Made by a program: the position numbers and the translations under genes. DNA of 64,000 nt from Mastacembelus armatus (lineage: Eukaryota; Chordata; Actinopteri; Synbranchiformes; Mastacembelidae), in assembly GCF_900324485.2 (NCBI RefSeq), contig NC_046642.1, forward strand, positions 25,784,093 to 25,848,092, in the 5' to 3' direction. The notes beneath the pieces are model-generated. The model searched no databases, was not told the origin of the DNA, and was given only the letters and a program-made list of their open reading frames with translations. Shown here one piece after another: positions 1 through 14,711 of the stretch. Position 1 is the stretch's first letter; each line of letters begins with the position of its first letter.

Positions 1-2856
<2,856 letters not shown>

Positions 2857-3435
2857 GGTGCGAGATGAGCTAACGGGCTAACTAAACTTCAGAAAGACTT
2901 ACTATGGAAGCACACCGCCACACGGTGGAAAAGCAACAACTACAAAACAGATGTCAAAGTCCAGGTGTCTCAGGGTGCCAGCGGCGGGTCAACGAGACTG
3001 CAGAGCTCAGGCCGAAGATAGTGCGACAAGACCCGGACTACGAAGGTTCTTCTGGAACGATCCAACTCATGTTGCACCATGCGCGGCTGAAAGACCCCAA
3101 ATCGGGCAGCATACTTACTGCCTGAATGATTTTTACCAGCTAAAAAATATTTAGAACTACTTAGTAATGTACTATACGTATTGTATTGCTGAATTAGTAT
3201 ATCTCATTGACCACTTCTATTGTTACTATCAAAATGTAACCAATTTGTCCTATTTTTCTACTTTGTTGGGATCATGCAGAGAAAAGGACAGACTCAAGCA
3301 GTGGGTCTGTGAAGGTCATGATGTAGAGAGAGCTTTCACGTGTGTTACATCAGAGCTTCCGTTGTGTTTTATTATTACATCAGAATAAAAATCAAAATGA
3401 GACGGCTTTTTTAAACTTTTGCATTGAATTCATCA

Positions 3436-3625
3436 AACTAATCAATATGTGATCAAATATATCAAAACTATAGACCCTAACTCTACTTTATGTAAAGAAC
3501 ACCTTGAAACTATCAGTCATTTATTTTGGAATTGTCCCATCACTAAACATTTTGGAAAGAGTGCTGTAGTAGCATTTTCCTTCAAATTTGAACATATTAT
3601 ATTTGACTTTCATTTAAAAAAATGA
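3436..3625 (+). mobile_element. LINE 3'-end fragment, L1/Tx1-like
   Basis: One frame reads NQYVIKYIKTIDPNSTLCKE and continues HLETISHLFWNCPITKHFG to a stop. The pattern Cys-x2-His...His-Leu-Phe-Trp-x-Cys is the C-terminal zinc-knuckle-like motif found after the reverse transcriptase of L1/Tx1-type LINEs. It is a short 5'-truncated remnant; the clade is a judgement from this motif alone. Confidence 0.55.
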
Positions 3626-3734
3626 CTTAAACAGGAAATTGATAATTAACCTAAATAGTATATTTGGGTAATTTCACATCCACAAATGCAAGTTTTTATC
3701 CAACTCTCCTTTTTAGAAGAAGAAAGTGGAGAAT

Positions 3735-5077
3735 TTGAATTATATATGTCCAGTATCTCTAGAAGTTCCAACAAAAAAACACTGGTAGGACTTTTTGATA
3801 TCAGCCACTTCTATCTGTTGGTGGTACATACCGTGCAGGGGTTTGTCCTGCCATGATGGTTCTTGCTCCTCTTCCTCTGCATCTGGCTTCTGTTGCCTGA
3901 GATATTCACTAAGTACTCCATCACTCTGGGCCATCTTCCTGATGTACTCATGGATCTTGGCTGTTTCATCTTGGATGGTAGCTCTGACGCTCACCAGTCC
4001 TCTGCCTCCTTCCTTCCTCTTAGTGTACAGTCTCAGGATGCTGGATTTGGGGTGCAGTCCTCCATGCATTGTGAGGAGCTTCCTTGTCTTGACATCAGTG
4101 GCTTCTATGTCCTCTTTTGGCCAGCTTATTATACCAGTGGGTATCTGATGACCGGCAGGACACTTGGACCTTGTTCTTCCCATAGCCAACTTCTTAGGAC
4201 TTGCCTTACTCTCTATAGGCTGTGGCTGCTTTCCTTGTGGCTTCTTCTTGGTTCCCATTTGCTTGTGGGATTCCAAGGTACTTGTAGCTTTCCTCTAAAT
4301 CCACTATGCTGCCTTCTGGCAGTTCAATTCCTTCAGTCCTGACAACCTTCCCTTTCTTCGTTATCATTCAACCACACTTGTCTAGTCCGAATGACATTCC
4401 AATGTCATTGCTGTAGATCCTGGTGGTGTGGATCAGTGAGTCAATCTCTCGCTCACCCCGGGTGTACAGCTTGATGTCATCCATGTACAGGTGGTGGCTG
4501 ATGGTTGCTCCATTTCATAGTCGGTATCCAAAGCCTGTCTTGGAGTGGCGGGGGATAGAGCATCTCATTGGTAGATGCCGCACTTGATGGAGACTTGTGC
4601 AATTGGCTTAAGGTTGGCCACTAGGGTTGTTTTCCACAGTTCCATTGAGTTCCTTATGAAGGTTCTTAGAGTCCTATTGATGTTGTATAGCTCCAGGCAT
4701 TCCAGGATTCATGTGTGAGGCATTAAGACGTAGGCTTTCTTGTAGTCAATCCAGGCGGTGTACAGGCTGGTCGTCTGGTCTTACAGTCTCTAGTGACTGC
4801 TTTATTTACCAGTAGTTGATGTTTTGCTCCCCTGGTGCCCTTACCCATTCCTTTCTGGGCCCCGCTCATATATTGAGCCATGTGCTTACTCATCTTAGCC
4901 ACTATGATACCTGACAGGAGCTTCCATGTTGTGCAGAGGCAGGTTATCGGGCGGTAGGTGGATGGGACTGCTCCCTTTTGGGGGTACTTCAGGATCAGGA
5001 CTGTCCTGCCTTCAGTTAGCCACTCTGGGTGAGTCCCATCCATTAATGGATACTATGATATAGATAAATACATATAC

Positions 5078-5126
<49 letters not shown>

Positions 5127-5183
5127 TATATGTATATATATTTATTCAAATAAGAATAATATATAATATTATATATTATATTA

Positions 5184-5223
<40 letters not shown>

Positions 5224-5990
5224 TCAGGGTGAGTTGTATCCATTAGCAGCTGGGTCATTTGAGCTGCCAGGCACTCATGGAGTGCAGTTAGCTTCTTTAG
5301 TCAGTAGGCCTGGATCATGTCAGGTCCCCATGTTGTCCAGTTCTTCATGCTTAAGAAACTTTCTCGGATATCTGCCATTGTGATGGTTATTGGTTCCTGT
5401 TCAGAGAGGTTGTTGTGGTCTGCTCTCAGGTCCACCAGCCACTGGGCATTGGTGTTATGTGATTCCTCCTTCTCCCATATGTTTTTCCAGTATTGTTCAG
5501 TGTCCAGCCTTGGTGGGTCTGCTCTCATGTTGTTACCCTGTCACTGAGAGTGCACTTTGGATGGTTTGGTGGAGAACACCCTTTTTATTCTCCTTGCTTC
5601 TATTTCTCTGGTGTACCTCTTCAGGCATGTGCCTCAGCTATGGACAGCTTGTTGTACTTGTTACCCAACTCTTTCTTCATCCCACCTCTCTGCTGTTCTG
5701 ATAATTGGCTAACTTTGTGGCCAGGGCTGTGAGTCATTGTCTCCAGGGCCTCTGGTATGGACAGCTTGCTGTACTTCTTACCCAACTTCATCCCACTTCT
5801 CTGCAGTTCTAACTTCTCTCCGTGTTGCCCTTATTTTGCCTCTAACCTCCTTCTCCATGCAGGATACTGCTCCTTAGTGGTGGTGTATATTTTGTGGCCA
5901 AGCATCTCAAGGATCACTGTTGCCATGGTGTATATCAGCTTGCTGGTCTCAGTGGTGGCATATACACATACAATTTTAGTGTATGGAATT
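3735..5990 (-). mobile_element. Rex6-like (R4/Dong clade) LINE, broken copy
   Basis: The minus strand encodes the same non-LTR reverse transcriptase as the copy at 32410-35205, in pieces. Near 5300-5530 it has PRLDTEQYWKNIWEKEE, near 4723-5043 MDGTHPEWLTEGRTVLILK, and near 3740-4276 segments ending SDGVLSEYLRQQKPDAEEEE. Several frameshifts and stops interrupt it. The 3' part holding the restriction-enzyme-like endonuclease is absent. A TA-rich block (5055-5220) interrupts it, and a partial tandem duplication sits at 5633-5822. It is a dead copy. Confidence 0.8.
5055..5220. repeat. (TA)n block inside the LINE copy
   Basis: A long TA/TATATG tract interrupts the Rex6-like LINE. The sequence CTGGGTGAGTCCCATCCATT just left of it is repeated, with changes, just right of it at 5224-5246. 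Confidence 0.85.
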
Positions 5991-6541
5991 ATAGGATCTT
6001 AAATTTCTCTTTGGGAATTAATAGTATTTATCTATCTTATTTGAATAAATAATAAAAATATTTTTTAGTTGCAGAAATTAAGCAATGAGCATCTCAAACA
6101 CAAATAGGCAACAATCAAACTGATCTGGTGTGAAAAAAAGTATTCTCATTCAGCCATGAATGTACCGGCCACTGTGTATTGAGGGTGGATAATGGTGGTG
6201 CAACACAAAGCATACTTTTGCGTATATGAGTGGTTTCTTGCCAAGGGATGCTGCATGGACGCTGATGGAAAAAATTACATTTGTTCTCAGATGGAACCCC
6301 AATATTAAAATAAATAAAATGCATTTTAAAAGAAAAGAAAAATAACACAGTATCAATGGTAACGCTGATAATTGATTTACTCATGTTGGGTGGGTGTATA
6401 TCAGTTAATGGAAGCATTGCCTGCTAGTAAGTTTGCAATTGGGCAAGAACATTTCATTTTGCAGCAGATTTTTTTCACTTTGGTCACATCTTCCAGCAGC
6501 AAGATGTGACCAAACAGCAGTTTGGAGTTTACATCTTAAGT

Positions 6542-9382
6542 TCATATCCTGGGAAGAAAGTGTGTCATGGTCATGGTTGGTGTGACCCGGTTGCCTCTCT
6601 TGGTTTTGCCGGTCTTGCTTAGGCCGATGTACATACTAGGGTACACAGCTGATTCATAGGCATTATAGTTGTTGGCCAGGAGGTTTTCCTTGAAATTGCA
6701 TTCATCACTGTAGTGGCCCTGAGGGTTGGAAAAAGATGATAAGGAGAGTGGGACAACAGAAAACAGTCACCTATCAAGCCAATGTCAGCGTCAATATTTT
6801 TTGTTAATGTTGCCAGTTGTTTTAGCATTCCTAATCTGTTGATGCCCACATATTCAATTTTCAGTTTTTATTCATGAATATAGGGCCATGTACATTTGCT
6901 TTACACCTATATATCTGTCTAAGATATTATCTGAGTGCACACTAACAGATGTTTAAGTAAATATACTACAGTGGACCAAGAAAAAAAATGGTACAGTGAG
7001 CCGCTTAAAAATTGGAGTACAGGAAACCAGTTTATACTCCTGTTTATGTAAACCTGCAAAAACTACGTTGTCATTTATCATCAAACCACCCATCTTCTGC
7101 AGAAACATTCGCACAATGTTTTATAGTAATATAATGAGAGGGTTGGGTGGGTAGGTTAGACTCCCAGTGGTCTAGCAGCACTTCCAGCCAAAGGTCAATC
7201 TTCCTCCCCCTCGATCCTGTACCTGCACACCTGCAGATAGATGAGTAACTTGATGACTAACTGCTGCTTAGCTTATGGCTGAGTTTCTTCAGTCAGCATT
7301 TATACTTATATTAACTAGAGCTGATCTCTCCTATGTGTGAGCATTCACACATGAATGAAAAATTACAGCTCTGGCTTAGAGCCACAACAAAACAGTGTTA
7401 ACTGTGACATAGAATGAAATCAGGCAGAAGCAGCGGAAACACTGGAGTGATGCTTTTGGGAGTATAATTAGAAAGACACTAACACAAAGACTAAGTGTCT
7501 TCAATCTTAGGCTAGATTTTCTGATGTGGTTTTAGAATAGTACTATAACAGCACTGGGTACTGGTTAACAGCCCAGCAAAACAGTCTTTAAACAAGTTGA
7601 ATGCAGAATGCATAGGGAACTGATCTCTGCAGCTGAAAGGCAAATGGATTACAGGATGGATGGACATTGTATTAAATGAAGAAAATTCACGTTAGTGCAA
7701 CAACATATATATGTTTCTAACAGTGAATTTATTTGCTTTATGATAGATATGCTTTACCTTAGAATAAAGAAACTGATTTGTGAAAACCTTCAGTAAATAA
7801 ATTACATCCACACAAAATAAATAATAAATTGTGGTTAAATCTAATAATTAAATATGACATTTTAGCCTTTTGAGTGAAATGTGTAATTAATAAGAAGAAA
7901 AGAAATAAGAATTAGCAGCTCCACATTTTCCTCAAAGAATACTATTCAGCTACGGCTGTGAACCAATGCTCCCCATCCAACTTGATGGAGCTTGAGAGGT
8001 ACTGTAAAGAAGAGTACGAGAAACTGCCAAAAAATAGGTGTGCCAAGCTTGTAGCATCATATTCAAAAAGACTTGAGGCTGTAATTGGTGCCAAAGGTGC
8101 TTCAACAAAGTATTGAGCAAAGGCTGTGAATACTTATTTACATGTGATTATTTTTGTTATTAAATTTGTAAAGATTTCAAACATCCATCATCATCTCATC
8201 AACCAGAGAAGCAGCTGCAGTGGACGACTCACCTCACTGAGCTGGCACTGAGCAGACACACTGACTTACTAATTAACTACAAGACTGCCTGAATTTCCCA
8301 TTATCAAATCCCATTCAGTTCTTACCGAGCCATAGAGTTTCCCTTTGCCATTCATGGCAATGAAGAGTCTGCTTCTCAGTCCAAACAGAGTCACCACTCC
8401 TTTGTCCACAGGGGAAATTTCTAGAAGGGCTGGGATGGAAGCAGCAGACAGATTATATAAAAATAGAGAAACGCAAATGTGGAGGCTAATTTTTCTGTTG
8501 TGTTTGACAGTACTATGAAGTGAGCAAAGAGAAAGTAAAGCATTTTAGAAGGTGTGGTGTGTGTACTGTTACATTCTTCACTCATTCTTCACCAGTGAAA
8601 TAAGGCTTATTATTCTGATGTGGTTTTTTGGTCAGCTTTTTTTGTTATGATGAAGTCATTTTTTTCCTAGAACACAGGAAATTAGTCCTCCTTAAGATAG
8701 TCTGGACAGTGTCTGCTTTATCATGGGATAACTCTATTATGTTAATAGAGTCAGTACTCATAAAACAAAAACGACATCAAGTTAAAACTTTATATTTTTC
8801 TATTAGATGTAATGATTCTGATCAAACATTTGAACCACATACCGTAGCTATGAGATTGGTGAAAAGCTAAATGTTTCCCCACATATGTGTATTTAATTTC
8901 ACCATAATTGTTCCAGTTAACAATTAATACAGGAATCACTGATTCCTAATTCAGTAAATCCAAATTCTCACTGTAGTAATTCAAGTTTTGATGTTTGCCT
9001 TGTTCATAACATAAAAATGATTTGGTTGAATTTGTACACCAGCTGGTTTTAACCGGTACCACAGCTATTTGTCTGCTTTACATGAAAATTACTTACTGTA
9101 TCTGTTTTCATTGTGCACGCCTGTGATCTTGCCATTTGGTAAGACCTGAATGTGGAAGCCAATGCCCACATTACAGTAAAGTCTTCGTAGTCGTTTTATC
9201 CCGAGCAGGTACTCTCCATCTCTAGATGTCACCTCCCTCTTGTCCCAGGAGCTGCTGCTGGCCTGAACCAATGGCCCATCACTCTGTGTAGATTGTCTCT
9301 TACTGCTGATGACTGGGAGAGGAGCAAAAAAGCTGCACAGGAGAATCCCATAGATGAGCAGAGGGAGCTTGGATGATGACAT
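6542..9382 (-). CDS. Fibroblast growth factor, FGF4/FGF6 subfamily
   Basis: Secreted heparin-binding ligand for FGF receptor tyrosine kinases. Three minus-strand exons give 188 residues: 9097-9382, 8326-8429 and 6542-6718, with start at 9382 and TGA at 6542-6544. Exon 2 is 104 bp, the size conserved throughout the FGF family. Residues 1 to about 24 ([20 protein letters not shown]...) form a signal peptide. The core begins [20 protein letters not shown], followed by [20 protein letters not shown] and [20 protein letters not shown], and ends [38 protein letters not shown] and the THFLPR ending are diagnostic of FGF4/FGF6; FGF8- and FGF1-type proteins differ there. I cannot decide between fgf4, fgf6 and a teleost duplicate from sequence alone, so no symbol is given. 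The short N-terminus is like that of fish FGF4. No damage is seen. Confidence 0.9.
6719..8325. other. FGF intron 2, mostly unannotated
   Basis: Apart from the Tc1 fragment at 7950-8190 I see only AT-rich single-copy-looking sequence. Confidence 0.5.
7950..8190 (+). mobile_element. Tc1/mariner transposase 3'-end fragment
   Basis: One frame reads [20 protein letters not shown] and continues [20 protein letters not shown] before a stop. This is the C-terminus of a fish Tc1-like transposase, followed by the start of its 3' non-coding end. There is no left half nearby, so it is a remnant in the FGF intron. Confidence 0.75.
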
Positions 9383-10780
9383 CTCTGCTCACCGATCCGA
9401 AGGCATACAGTTATTGTAAAGCCCAGTTAAATGTTCATTTACTAAGAACAAAAATGGCTGTAAAATTTTTCCAGCTTTACTCAAAGAAACACCAGAAGAA
9501 AATGCCTCAACTTTTTGCCTCAACACTTTTTAAATCTCAGACAAATGTTTCACTGAGAGTATTCAGACATATCCTGACTGGACCCATGAAGGGTCCAGCT
9601 TACCAGTGATTTATCTCCTTCTTGGTTTTGTTTCCTGCTCAGGTAGACCCAGCAGACACTCAGAAGACTTATATGTGCCCCAATATTACATCACACACCA
9701 CCTGCTGTCTTGTTTGTTTGTGAGTCACAGATGCTGTATTAGCTCACAAACTATAAAATACATAAAACACATAGTGACAGACAACAAAGGGGAACACGCA
9801 AATGCACAGCAACGTAGATGAACAAAATAAATTCAGAGAGATATCTCAGCGAGAAATGGATGTAAAGGGCCCATTCAGGAACTGCCTCTGTGGGAAACAC
9901 TTATTGTAAGGGACACATTTGGAAACTGAGTATGTTAAAATTAGGAAATTATCCTGTATATTATAATAGTTACATGTTCTGTATCATAAAATAGTGGGCC
10001 TTTTTATTGTAACATTGCTAGATAGAAGCTCCACAAAACAATATTATTTCTTTCAACTTAAACATATAAATGAATGAGTTGCTTTAAATTTTCAAAAAAT
10101 GCTATTTGTTCTTCCAACGTAAAGAAAGGCTATCTTTATAAAACTTGTATATATCGTACATTTTTGTCTTAGTTTGTTTGATTGAGATTTGTTAACTTGT
10201 CAAACATTTTTTGTAGTTGTTTTTTAAACTTTAACATCTATTGTAACATAGCATAGCTCATTACTTCATATCAGTTGAATGCTATAAAATCAGCTTCCAT
10301 TTTTTGGTTTGGTGGTTGTTCCTCTTTTGGTTAGACAGCCATCTGCCCTCATGATGATGTGTTTTCAGATTGAAAAACAGATTCATTTTAAAGGATCATC
10401 TGGTTTCACTTCATTCTTTATATGGCAAATTAATCATTTCCAACATTTGTCTTATCACATTTAACTTTTTCTGTCAGTTCATTTTACTTTTCAGTGAGTG
10501 ACAATTAGAAAGAGCAACTGTAGACATCAGTTGCCTCTTCCTCTAAGGCACATTGTTTTATATTAATCCCAGTTGTTGCTGTGGAAATTCTGATAAGTTC
10601 AGCACAGCCATCCAGCTAATGTACATTGTACAGATCACTGATTTTTCCCTGTGGTCACAGAGACACCAGGTGGTCCTTTTTGTAGAGACTATGTCATTTG
10701 TGTTCAGTCAAAATCCTGCTGCTGATAGGATTTCTACAGAAAGAACTAAGGCATAATGTGGACAACTGCATTTTGCATGG
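9383..10780. other. FGF upstream region, no gene seen
   Basis: AT-rich sequence 5' of the FGF gene. The promoter must lie at its left side, but no clear TATA box or CpG-rich block is visible. No other gene is recognised. Confidence 0.5.
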
Positions 10781-11075
10781 GGTTTGCATTCAACACAGAG
10801 TTTAGATTTCACAGTTCAGTCTGCTGTCTCTGCCTCACCTGTCGTCTTTCATCTCTCTCCTCCACCTGTGCTGACTGCAGCCTTTCGTTCCCTCATTGCC
10901 AGATCATACTGCTTCTTTAGTTGATTACAGTCATCTCACCAATCTCTGTTTTCTCAGTGTTTCCTTGTGTTACCTGTTTCCCGTTTCCTGTGACATCTTT
11001 AGGCCTTATATGTTCATAGTTACCCGCCCGTTTTTCAATGAATAAAGTGGTTTGTCTGCAGGCTTGGGTCTAGAT
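10781..11075. repeat. Unclassified interspersed-repeat-like segment
   Basis: A pyrimidine-rich stretch ends in ATGAATAAAGTGGTTTGTCT, a polyadenylation-like signal. Its composition resembles the regulatory ends of fish interspersed elements. I cannot place it in a family. Confidence 0.25.
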
Positions 11076-11089
11076 TTATTGAAATGTGA

Positions 11090-11517
11090 CACCCCTTGCT
11101 AAATCATAAAGCCTTAGAAATGGCTTAGTAACCCTTTCCAGACTGATGCATGTCAATTATTTTGTTTCTCATCTGTTCTTGAATGTCTTCAGATTGTGGC
11201 ATGATGTATTGCTTTTTGAGATCTTTCAGTGTGCTTCACTTTTTTAGAGAGGTTGAATTTAAGTGATTTCTTGATTCAACAGGTCTGGCAGTAATCGGGC
11301 CTTGGTGTGGCAAGTGAAATGTAACTCAGCTGTCCAAAAAATGTGGTAAATCCCAGTTAATTCATGATTTATTTATTCATTTAAAAACTGCATTTTTTAA
11401 TTAAATCAGGTTATCTTTCTGTAATATTAATATATTGTTGATGATCTTAGTCATTTAATTGTGACATATGCAAAAAAAAAAATCAGGAATGGGGTAAATA
11501 CTTTTCACAGCACTGTA
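11090..11517 (-). mobile_element. Tc1/mariner 5'-end fragment
   Basis: Read on the minus strand it begins CTACAGTGCTGTGAAAAGTA, the terminal inverted repeat of a common fish Tc1-like family. The usual 5' leader follows, then coding remnants of the helix-turn-helix region (CATCAGTCTGGAAAGGGTTA, giving HQSGKGY). The 3' half is missing. Confidence 0.65.
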
Positions 11518-12220
11518 GAGTCATTTTATTTATTTAATCAAATTCTAATAGTCTCATGTTCCATTTTAAAGCAATGCCAAGCTCCACATTCCTGTAATGT
11601 TACTAAATATGTTATCTTATTTAGTTAACGGTGTAACAGTACACTTTTCGGGTGTTGTATTAATTGCCATGAATTATAAACATAATCTGATTATTGAATC
11701 TAGGTCAACATGCAGTAGTGTCATTCATCATTGACTTGATTTCAGTAAAACCACATTATTTTACACTGACAGTGATAGGAACTGGGACACTGAGGCTTGA
11801 GGCTTGAGCTTGAAATTGTCTTCTCATGAATAAATGGCAATTCATGTAAATTGTATAAGTGAAGACAAGCTGTGGGAAAACTTTCAGATCTAACTGCAAA
11901 TCTGCTAATAAGCTAAACCCCCTTATGACTCCAGAGGAGCTGCAGGAAAGTGCAGCTAATGTAGAAGTGGTGGTGCACTATTCTACTGTGCATCCATGCA
12001 CAAGCAGGGTGTACATTGAATTGCCCCCAGCAGGACAACCTAGCTGTGATCTCATGGCAAAAGTCCACATTCCAAAGACAGACTGCAAAGCAAGGATCAC
12101 AGCAGCATCTAACTGGACCCAAGCAACATTTGCAGCTGTGTTCACATGCTGTTTAATGTGCTGCATTAACTGCTTTTTTGCATTAATTTGCCATAAAATG
12201 TAATTAGATTTTCATCTAAG

Positions 12221-13333
12221 TCACAACAACAGACAAACACAAGCTGGTAAGACATAAACAATACTAACGTCTCCTGTTTTTATTATACACTCTTAAATAT
12301 TTGCAATATTTGCAAGAAATTAGTTTGCAGGTGTGGTTTAGAGCCATTGTGATTGATGAAAGACCCTCAAACAATTTAATTTTGCAGTTCATAAGAAGCA
12401 TCTGTTGTGAGCCATGCCTCACAAAAAGGAGACAGACAATCAAGAGTAGTTGATCAGCATTAGGCTGTGTAAGGGATATGAAGACATGTCAAAGTGTCTA
12501 GGAATCCATCAGGCCACTGTTAGACAAACTGGCTATAAATGGAGACCATTTGGTACTGTGGCTACTCTTCTAGGAAGTGGTTGCCCAGCTGGGATGACTT
12601 CAAAGGCATAACGCATAATCCTCAGTGAGGTAAAGAAGAAGCCACAAGTAACAGCTAAAGGCATCAGCAGAACTTGCAAACATCGCTGTTCATGAGTCAA
12701 CCACATGTTAGTTTTTCAACGGGTATTCGTGGCAGAACACCACAGATGAAGCTGCTGGTCTCCAAAAAAGACTGAACTTTGCCAAAGAGGACCTTGGCAA
12801 TCCACAGCACTACTGGGGAACAGTTTTGTGAACTGATGAAACAAAAGTTAAATTGTTTGCATAGAACACTCAGCTTTATGTGTGGTGCAAAAAGGCCACA
12901 GCTTACCAACATCATCACATCATCCCAATCATCCCAAAGATGAAGTATGGTGGTTGGAGCATCATGATTTAGGCTTGCTGTGTAACCTCAGGGCCTGGAC
13001 AACCTGCCATCATCAAGGAGAAACTAAATTCCAAAGTTTAACAGTGGCCCAGTCAGAGCCCAGACCATAACCCCATAAAAATTATGATCTCAAAAGAGCT
13101 GTTCATACCAGACATCCTACAAATGCTGAAGCAGGTCTCTAAAGAGCAAAGGTCCGAAATTCCTCCTGAATGTTCTACAGGTCATTGCTGCCAAGGGAGG
13201 TTCAACCAGCTATTAACTGTAGGATTCACTTACGGTTTCTCCAGCGTTGCAAATATTTAAAGAGTGTATTATAAAAACATGAGACGTTAGAATTGTTTGT
13301 GTCTTACCAGCCATTGTTTGTCTGTTGTTGTGA
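12221..13333 (+). mobile_element. Tc1/mariner-like transposon, decayed, with ~74-bp TIRs
   Basis: The first ~74 bp (TCACAACAACAGACAAACAC...) are the imperfect reverse complement of the last ~74 bp (...TTTGTCTGTTGTTGTGA). Between them the plus strand keeps scraps of Tc1-like transposase: MSKCLGIHQATVRQTGYKWR near 12485 and HHPNHPKDEVWWLEHHD near 12935. Many stops break the frame. Total length about 1.1 kb. A clear TA target duplication is not visible. Confidence 0.8.
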
Positions 13334-13344
13334 CCTGTTGTGTA

Positions 13345-13500
13345 TTCCAGAAAGCAGATTAAACAAACTCTGAACTTAACCCTGAACTCTGAGTTGATTA
13401 ACCCTGAAATGGGAGTTTTCAGTTTCAGATCAGCTATTCAGCGTTATTTCATCCAACCCCTAGTTGACTAACTGCCATCTGCCCAAGGACTATAAAAGCC
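13345..13500. mobile_element. MITE fragment, possibly PIF/Harbinger-like
   Basis: The segment starting near TTCCAGAAAGCAGATTAAAC, with repeated AACCCTGAACTCTGAGTTGA-type motifs, looks like one end of a common fish MITE. It abuts the right end of the Tc1-like element. The family is a guess. Confidence 0.35.
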
Positions 13501-14337
13501 ATATATGTGTGTATATATATTTATATATACAGATACATGGAGATATCTAGACTGCTACACTGGTTACTCAATATTATTGGGATTGTCTTCCAAACCCTGG
13601 CTGTCGAAAATAACCCCAACCACTCCATTATAAGTCATACTGGTATTTTTGTTCATCTCATCAGGATTAATATAAAGGATTTTTATAAACAGCACAAAGT
13701 TGGGCACTATCATGTCAACATCTTCCTTCCATCGTCAAGGGAAGAACAGCCATGAGCTGACAGTTGGTGCCCATGGTTTGCTTTTAATGCCTAGAATAGA
13801 ACGGCTTATGATTTTTATATATGTTATAAATATCACAAGGTAATTAGAAATAAATGAAATGCTAAATAACAAATATCATTTATATTTATTGTACATTTTC
13901 CCCTTAATTCTTGTTATGCTGCTGCTGGGCAGTATACATTTAGTAGTACCAACGAGTGCTGCCCTATCAACTCTGCATATACGGCATAAAAACAGCAGCA
14001 GTGGAGAATTGATATCATGTGACATGTAGTGCGTCACTGCAGTTCTCATGTAGTGCTCATTGCAGGGCTCAGGCAAAAAAGAGAGACAGAGGCAATAATA
14101 GATTGTGTAAAGCACTACTCACCGCACCAGGAGATACCCCTATGGTAGATGTGACGTGGGTAACCACCATTTGCTCTGAAATCAAACCTCGTCAACAGAG
14201 TTTTCCCCTGAGCCATGTGGAGAAACTGTGCCACTGACAAGCTGTTGATCTGGCTTCATGCATATTTGCTGAAAAGGTACGTTGCAGGTTCTGGCACTCC
14301 AAAGAATATTTTTTTGTCTGAGGCATGGATGTCTAGA
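13501..14337. other. Intergenic, no gene seen
   Basis: A short TA-rich patch near 13505-13530, then AT-rich DNA. A 79-codon minus frame (13876-14115) and a 72-codon plus frame (14019-14237) are not recognisable. Confidence 0.45.
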
Positions 14338-14711
14338 ACATCCATTCATCCATCCATTATCTATACCCACCTATTCCTATTTAGGGTCACAGGGATCTGC
14401 TGGAGCCTATCCCAGCTCTCTTTGGGTGAAAGGCAGGGGTACACCCTGGACAGGTCACCAGTCCATCACAGGGCCACATAGAGACAAACAACCTCACACA
14501 CTCACACTCACTCCTATGGGCAATTTAGAGTCACCAATCTGACATACATGTTTTTGGACTGTGGGAGGAAACCAGAGTACCTGGAGAAAACCCACACAAG
14601 CACAGGGAGAACATGCAAACTCCACACAGAAAGGCCCTTGATGGGTTTTGAAACAGGAACCTTCTTGCTGTGAGGCAACAGTGCTAACCAGTCAGCCACC
14701 ATGCTGCCCCC
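14338..14711 (-). repeat. tRNA-derived SINE, near full length
   Basis: Written on the plus strand as tail to head. An ATCC-rich tail is followed by GGGTCACAGGGATCTGCTGG, the body with GGACTGTGGGAGGAAACCAG, and the head complement ending CAGCCACCATGCTGCCC. Six other copies of this family occur in the window (23157, 36166, 49327, 51366, 61987, 63788). This is the abundant teleost SINE with a tRNA-like A/B-box head; the exact family name is not certain. Confidence 0.75.
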
